A stretch of 64,000 bases of DNA from Thunnus maccoyii (lineage: Eukaryota > Chordata > Actinopteri > Scombriformes > Scombridae), in the NCBI RefSeq assembly GCF_910596095.1, contig NC_056534.1, positions 11,300,490 to 11,364,489 of the forward strand, in the 5' to 3' direction. Both the position numbers and the translations under genes were made by a program. The notes below the pieces were generated by a model. The model saw only the letters and a program-made list of their open reading frames with translations. It was not told where the DNA came from and did not search any database. Shown here piece after piece: positions 58,153 to 64,000 of this stretch. The stretch's first letter is position 1, and each line of letters opens with the position of its first letter.

Positions 58153-59279
58153 GATCCACACTGTGAATATGAGAGGAAAATAAGTGAATGTAATAAATGA
58201 TTCAGGTAATGAAAAATATAAAGTTAACTATAAAGGGTGGCTCAGTTTTTCATGTTGACAAGACTGTTATGTAAAATGGAACAAGGGTGCAACACCTTAA
58301 AATATAGATGTCAGTCTTTAAATAAATGTTTTTTTCCTTTGACAACAGACAATATAATATCAGCTTTCTAAAGTCAACTAGTCAAGACTGGTACTTACAG
58401 TTGATGCTGTGTGTAGCAGGTGGAGGCATCACAGGTGGCCATGACCTCAACAAGGATTGATATAATGAAAGAAATCATCTTTTAACAAATATGAAAGTGC
58501 CTTTCTTTCTCAACAGTCATATTCAAGATAATAATCTTGCACAGGACTGTCGATAGCAGTACTCATAAGTTTCAGTCTCCTAAAGATTTCTATCAATGTC
58601 AAAACCATAAATATGTGCACAGTTTGCAATACTAGTGTGGGGACCTATAATCTTTGATGTAAACTGATATGCACACTGAGAATCAAACTGCAGATTTTCA
58701 AATTTCTTGTTTGGTATAATTCCTTGATATGTTAAAAAAAAAAAAAAAGTGGCAATAATAATCATGGCTTTGCAAGCCAGTATCAATAAAATATTTATTG
58801 TAAGGATACGAAATGGCTACCTTCACATGCAACTCAGCTTATTAACATTAACTTTTTAAAAGTATAATCAAGTGACATCCAAATAAACAACTCGAAACTA
58901 AAGTAATGAGGGAATCTAAATTCAAGTTAATTGGTTTGCTTCACACTGATTTACGGTAACACTGGCCAAATTTCTGCAAGTCTCGACAAAATGTAGTGTT
59001 GCAAATTACCACAATTATATATCTAAAAAAACGTGGAAGCATTTTAAACTTGTGTAGTATAATTTCAATAACACAAATCATTATTTCAAGTTTTGTTGTA
59101 TAGTTTCAGGTTAACTTACCTCAAGTAACGTAAGCTGCGACAGTGACGGCACCAACCGGGAGAAAGGAGACCACAAGGTTAGCCACATAGCCTAGCTTGT
59201 TAGCCTTAGCTAGCTTGGCAGCGTCGAGCTAAGTGGGCGTGTTTCAGGCATGGATGTATTATAAGAGCTCTTATAATAG

Positions 59280-59530
59280 CTCTTAATTAAGCCTGGTTTA
59301 AAAAACCAGGCTTTATTCAGCCCACCTCAGCTCCACCTCTTTGCCCATTTTGGATTAGCCGGGGAGTTAGGCGGAGTCATACGCTGCCAAGATGGCAACT
59401 GCTGGAGGTGTCCATGTTCATACCTGCTCTTCAGAAACCAGCGGGTGATGTCACGGTGGCTACTTCCATATTTTTTTACAGTCCATGGTTCATCGTTGAC
59501 ATATAAGTTGTAATATAAGGCTGATTCTTG
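59280..59530. repeat. Dispersed repeat with GGAGTTAGGCGGAGTCATACG block
   Basis: Contains CCTGGTTTAAAAAACCAGG (perfect short palindrome), GCCAAGATGGCAACTGCTGG and TTTTTTTACAGTCCATGGTT. It resembles an abundant fish repeat. Confidence 0.5.
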
Positions 59531-59699
59531 ATCTAATAGATTACTCACTTCACTTCAGGCTTTTGGCTTTGGTAAAACATTCATCTCCAAGGTTGCCCCA
59601 GTTCTCCATTTCTTTTTCTTATAGCTGTTGAATTGCTTTCAATACCTATTTTGCATTGCCATCATTTTCAAGGTTTAAGGATTTTTGAGAGAGAGATTA

Positions 59700-60895
59700 G
59701 AATAACTCAAATAACAATTTAAGGGGTGAAGGTGGCATGGAGATACTGGATTTTATGGATACTGGATTTTATGGATGTGAACTACACAGTGAAATTAAAA
59801 TGGATTAAAGAATATTTGAAAGCTCCAGAATCCTTTTGGTACTTTATACCGCAGAATATTTTTGTAAAAATGGGAGGCCTACAATTTATATTACTATGTA
59901 ATTATGATGAAACAAAATTACCACAAAATTTCAACAATCAGCAACATTATGCTTTGTCCATAATTTCTGCCCCAACAAGACTATTATATGGAACAATGAA
60001 TACATAACCAGAAAGAATAAATCACTATATTTACAACATTATATATAATTTATCTTGCAGACTTACAAAATGATGAAGCTAAAATTTTCAGTTATTTCTG
60101 AATTTTTTCAGTTATTTCTCAGATCTAAAACTTTTCCCATCACTTATAAAGAATATCAAACGGTAATAAATGCTGTTCCTCGTGGGATCCTTCAGCTGAT
60201 GAAATGCCGCTCTGAGAGGAAAGAGGAGTTACAGGAAGTGGAACCTGCCTTTCATGTTAACGGAATAAATATAAAAACTCAAAAATGTACCAATAAACAT
60301 ATAAGGAATTATTTTTACTCCCATTTTCCTAATATTCAGTGAGAAACATCATTGCTTCTCCCATATAAATTTGGAATGAACTGAAGAAAAAACAACTAAA
60401 CACTTATTTTATGAATGTCAGTACACATCAGGATTCTTTAACCATCTAATTAAGTTGAGAGACAAGAACGTAATACTATACTATGTCAATTTATTAATTT
60501 TACTGGGTAAATTTCATATCCACAAAGCCAAGTTCCAAGGTCTCGCCCATCGTTTGAAATTTTCAGGATTGAATTTAGGAACATTTTGAGTCTATTTAAA
60601 TTATAAACGAGAAATGTGCTCACACAATTAGTTTGATTTAAGAATTATTTAAAGAAATCTGATTTTATTTCCTAACTTCTCTGTTAATATTTTATATTAT
60701 CTTCTTCATACATGTTATTTATGCTATATATATATTTATTTTATTACTATTACTTTTGTCTTATTGAGAATGGAGCCATATTTGTTATGTTATCCTTATC
60801 ACACTATGATGCCTAAATGTTCTATGTTTTTGACTTAATGTCACATGCTGTAAGTGATGTTTTGATGCAATAAAAAACCCCCCAAAAAACCCAAC
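59700..60895 (+). pseudogene. Degenerate L1-like LINE ORF2 fragment
   Basis: Broken frames read KWIKEYLKAPESFWYFIPQN, LQFILLCNYD and SEFFQLFLRS with TYKEYQTVINAVPRGILQL, the order seen in the C-terminal part of vertebrate L1/Tx1-type ORF2. Several stops and frameshifts interrupt it. It ends near an A-rich CAATAAAAAACC tail. Confidence 0.65.
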
Positions 60896-61999
60896 AGTCT
60901 ATGGTTCATTATCACCTCAGTCCCTCAGTAGATAACCAGCTCTCCAGCTCTTTCTCTTTGACATATCGTCATGTTGTCCAGCCATCTGTTCCTAATGTTC
61001 TGTTTGTTATCAGCTATCTGCCCTCCCCCTCTGGATGTGTTGTTTGGACAGCATTCTCGTGTCAAACTGTGAGCTTGTGTCTGGTAAAGTCACTTTTCAT
61101 ATCTGTTCTGGCTCAGTGTCTGCATTTAGGTCTTCAGTCCTGCTGCCTGCAACACACCCATTACAATTGCATTTTTTAGAGTAAAACATTTATTAATCTG
61201 AACACAATTTTGCAAAGCATCTCACTCTTGTACAATATTTGTTATTCCACAACTGAAAACAGTAACTACACATACAAAACCATTATTTCAAGTGTTGAAG
61301 AATAGTGGATCAAAGTCCTGACTTTAAAACTGCATTAATCAATACTTTCATATTACCAGATTGTTTTGTTTTGGTTGTTTTGGTTTTACACATTTACTGT
61401 ATAACTGAGTCTCAACTGCTCTCATCAACCCCTGTATACAGCCGTTTTCAGCAAAAGACAAAATTACCTGACTTACTAGTTGGTGGAGACCAAAACTACG
61501 GCAGCCAAAAGCAGCCATGGTTGCAATCATTTTATTTTATCTCTTTATAAAAATGTTTTCTCAGGATGACAGATTATCTTGAGAAAACAAAAGGTTATTT
61601 TCTTAAGATAACAGGATCATTTTAATACATTATTCAAATCAGTCTTTCTCATTTAATGAGAAGGCTATAGCTGCAACTTCAGAGGTGTGTATTCCAGTAA
61701 TCCTGCTGATACTGTTAACTGGATACTGGAAAAAATGTGCAGTTTAGCTGGATTACAAACTATTTAAAGTATAGGCTCTTTTATCCATTAAGAAAACAAG
61801 TGGTAAGGCATTTGTCTCATTATAAAAAAAAAGACCTGTTATCCTGAGATAATGAGTTAATTAACTCATGATCTTGCAAATTTGGCAGCTCTTAGCTTCC
61901 GTAAAAAGCACAATAAAAGAGAATAGATTTACATTCATCATGTGGCAAGAAAAAACTCCAAATAAATCCTAATGTTGCATTGTGAGTGTTGGATGTGTA

Positions 62000-62100
62000 G
62001 TAGTAGGGATGTGGAGTTCCCAGTATTTGTATTTGTATCTGTATTTGTTGAGGCAGCAAAATTATTTGTATTTGTATTCGAATAAAAAATGCAAATAGGC
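62000..62100. repeat. GTATTTGTATTTGTATC repeat
   Basis: Recurrent TATTTGTATTTG units followed by ATTCGAATAAAAAATGC, typical of the end of a fish hAT-like repeat. Confidence 0.5.
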
Positions 62101-62110
62101 GTAAAAATCC

Positions 62111-62117
62111 TTTTTTT

Positions 62118-62156
<39 letters not shown>
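62111..62156. repeat. T9-G37 homopolymer run
   Basis: Nine T followed by 37 uninterrupted G (62120-62156). Confidence 0.95.
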
Positions 62157-62157
<1 letters not shown>

Positions 62158-62599
62158 TATTAAAATTGATTTTAGGATATTAAAATGTTAAAATAAGTGT
62201 TCATCAATAAATCATCTTGCGAAGGAGGTCCCTAAACTGGGTCTCAAATTGAAGTCTCTCAGATCATAGACGACTGCGCTGACTACTGAGCTAAAACTCA
62301 GCTCTGCACCATTGTATAGACAGATCTTTACCTATTTATACACCCGTCACACAGAGGCAGCACAGCGAGTAAGTTGTAGGGAAGAACTTCAAAAGTCATT
62401 ATTGCTTTGAACTTTTAATTTTTTGCCTATATTTTACAACCTAACATTGTGGAAAGGGGAAGGGAAACAGCAGGTTATGGAGAGTCCCTTTTAAGCACTT
62501 TGCATGTGTCTGTAGCTCAGCTTTATCTCTAGGGAACACCCCTGACTCCGGGGGTGATGCCTAAATAAGAAAATGTGCAGGTGGATGTGACTCATTGAG

Positions 62600-63255
62600 A
62601 GTTTATTTTAAATATTTTAAAATATTTGTACAAAATAAATATCTGTAAAAACCTACTATGTGAGCTATGATACCATATTCAGATTCGGCTCCATTCCTAG
62701 TAAGTAGGCAACTGTTCGCAACTTTATAAACTGGTAATATATCAGATTTTTTCAAATCAATTAATGCAGCTTTAAACAGCAGCAGATTTTTACATTTTGA
62801 TGGAGTACTGATATGTATTAAAGAGGCAACAGTGCAGCATATACACAGGATTTGTTGAAACTGGTTTCGTATCCACAGATAAGAAGTGAGGATCTGTGCT
62901 TGTAAATGTTATTATTCAAACAAATACTATATGAGCCACATATAACTCTGCACATACAGTTTTGTTAAGTGTGCAAACCAGCTGTGAATAACTTGCAGAT
63001 CAAATACTCAAGCTGTAACACAAACATCGTCATACATGAACTCTATACATAAATATACATTACATTTAGCAGTCCTAAATATGGTGACTCGCTAATGGAA
63101 CTATGAGTCTTGTTTTCATGTTGTTTTGCCTGTCGTTGTTGTGTTGCACTTCATGTATCTCTGTCTTTCATCGCTGTGTAATGATGTGTGTAAACTGTAA
63201 TGTTGATTTTTCTTATGATGACTGACTGACTGACTGATTGACTAACTATTACATA
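62600..63255 (-). other. Probable 3'UTR of the SOCS1-like gene
   Basis: A/T-rich, with an AATAAA on the minus strand at about 62603-62608. The extent is a guess from that signal. Confidence 0.35.
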
Positions 63256-63580
63256 CTATATATGATAAGGATAGGCACGAACATATTCTTTCATTTGATT
63301 ACTGAGTCCAGGTAAGGTGCATGTACTGTCTGCTCCATAAGTGCGTATAAAAGCCCTCCTGCACATCTGCTTCAGGCTCTCCGGCCGCTGCCTGCGATAC
63401 GGCTCGGTCAGCTTACAGGAAGAGCCGGTGTAATAATCGAGCAGAGCGAAGAGTGAAGCAAAAGTCTTGTGGCTGCCATGCAGACTGAAGAGCAGGTTGT
63501 TCACCATGACACGAACGCTAGTCGGGCCGTCATTGCTTTGGTAACTCAGAGTGAAGAAAACATCCGGCTGACCGCTGTCT
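63256..63580 (-). CDS. SOCS1-like suppressor of cytokine signalling, last coding exon (partial gene)
   Basis: The 107 codons after the acceptor TGTTGCAG| encode most of an SH2 domain (DSGQPDVFFTLSYQ, GPTSVRV, FSLHGSHKTFASLFALLDYY) and a SOCS box (SLKQMCRRAFIRTYG as BC box; LPGLSNQMKEYVRAYPYHI as Cul5 box). SOCS proteins dampen JAK-STAT signalling and recruit elongin B/C-Cul5 ubiquitin ligase in the cytosol. GPTS(V/I)RV, the short SH2-to-box linker and the YPYHI end (FPFQI in SOCS1) favour SOCS1 over SOCS2, SOCS3 or CISH. The intron splits the codon of the SH2 phosphotyrosine-binding arginine. The first coding part, with the kinase inhibitory region, must lie beyond 64000. Which teleost SOCS1 paralogue it is cannot be told here. 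Confidence 0.85.
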
Positions 63581-64000
63581 CTGCAACACCAAAGCAATAA
63601 ACAGTCACTTTCTACGTAATATATAATATTTTTTATAGGAAATATAATTGGACTTGGTCAAGAGATGAAAATTAGTACAGGATGACAATATACAGACTTG
63701 TCGATTTTAAACCACAAAAATAGGTACATAGGGAAATTAAAATAGAATAAGATAAATTAAACATTACCTCAAATATACCCAATATAAGTGAATACAATAG
63801 ATGACACTTACACATATTAAACAGTGTATAAATATTTAATCAGAGGAGGTCAGTCAGGGCCTTCAGGGCCCGACCATTTTTGAAAGGTGTAATTTTTAGT
63901 TAATAAAATATTCCAAATGAGTAATTATAATGTTATGTTAAAATAATAGAATAGAATAAGTTCTTGAAATTATTTATTTTATTTTTAAAAAATGTTTTGA
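63581..64000 (-). other. Intron of the SOCS1-like gene to window end
   Basis: A/T-rich sequence upstream of the last coding exon. No further SOCS exon is recognisable. Confidence 0.5.

Larger units (their letters stand above)
54650..62600. other. Intergenic region between caskin1 and the SOCS1-like gene
   Basis: About 8 kb with no supported host gene. It holds the repeats listed separately; parts such as 61180-61980 show nothing recognisable. Confidence 0.55.

Overview
This window is animal, almost certainly teleost fish (probably percomorph), nuclear DNA. Genes are split into short exons by GT-AG introns, dinucleotide microsatellites are dense, and fish-type SINEs, LINE tails, MITEs and foldback elements fill introns and intergenic space. 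There are no operons, prokaryotic genes or CRISPR arrays.

Layout. (1) 9-4317 (+): the last four exons of chtf18, the Ctf18 clamp-loader subunit. (2) 4761-~9264 (-): gng13, the G-protein gamma-13 subunit, tail to tail with chtf18; the two polyadenylation signals are placed so that the transcripts should overlap. (3) ~9.3-11.1 kb: intergenic, repeats only. (4) ~11120-13496 (-): a six-exon non-coding host gene with a TATA box and a 5'TOP start. It carries one box C/D snoRNA in each of introns 3, 4 and 5 and a decayed copy in intron 2. Its place next to caskin1 suggests snhg19/SNORD60. (5) ~14880-53.9 kb (-): caskin1, reconstructed as 22 coding exons whose phases all fit and sum to 4239 nt (1412 codons plus stop). 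It encodes ankyrin repeats, an SH3 domain, the CASK-binding WVLR motif, two SAM domains, a long proline-rich tail and a conserved C-terminus. (6) ~54-62.6 kb: intergenic, with microsatellites, LINE relics, an SGNH-like ORF fragment and MITEs. (7) 63256-63580 (-): the last coding exon of a SOCS1-like gene (SH2 remainder plus SOCS box), whose 5' part lies beyond the window.

The gene set matches human 16p13 content (CHTF18-GNG13; SNORD60/SNHG19 near CASKIN1; SOCS1), so this looks like a conserved syntenic block. The genes are functionally independent: DNA replication, sensory and retinal G-protein signalling, rRNA modification, presynaptic scaffolding and cytokine feedback.

The most notable non-genic signals are the triplicated intronic snoRNA, an array of about 19 TTCTAGAA motifs that begins at a caskin1 splice acceptor and has copied the exon edge, a 0.75-kb foldback element in gng13, a ~1-kb polypurine tract preceded by a polypyrimidine tract in caskin1 intron 1, a 32-bp perfect palindrome in chtf18, and a 21-bp hairpin just after the caskin1 exon 21 donor. 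I found no convincing wholly new biological system. All exon calls are by eye, without alignment or transcript data.
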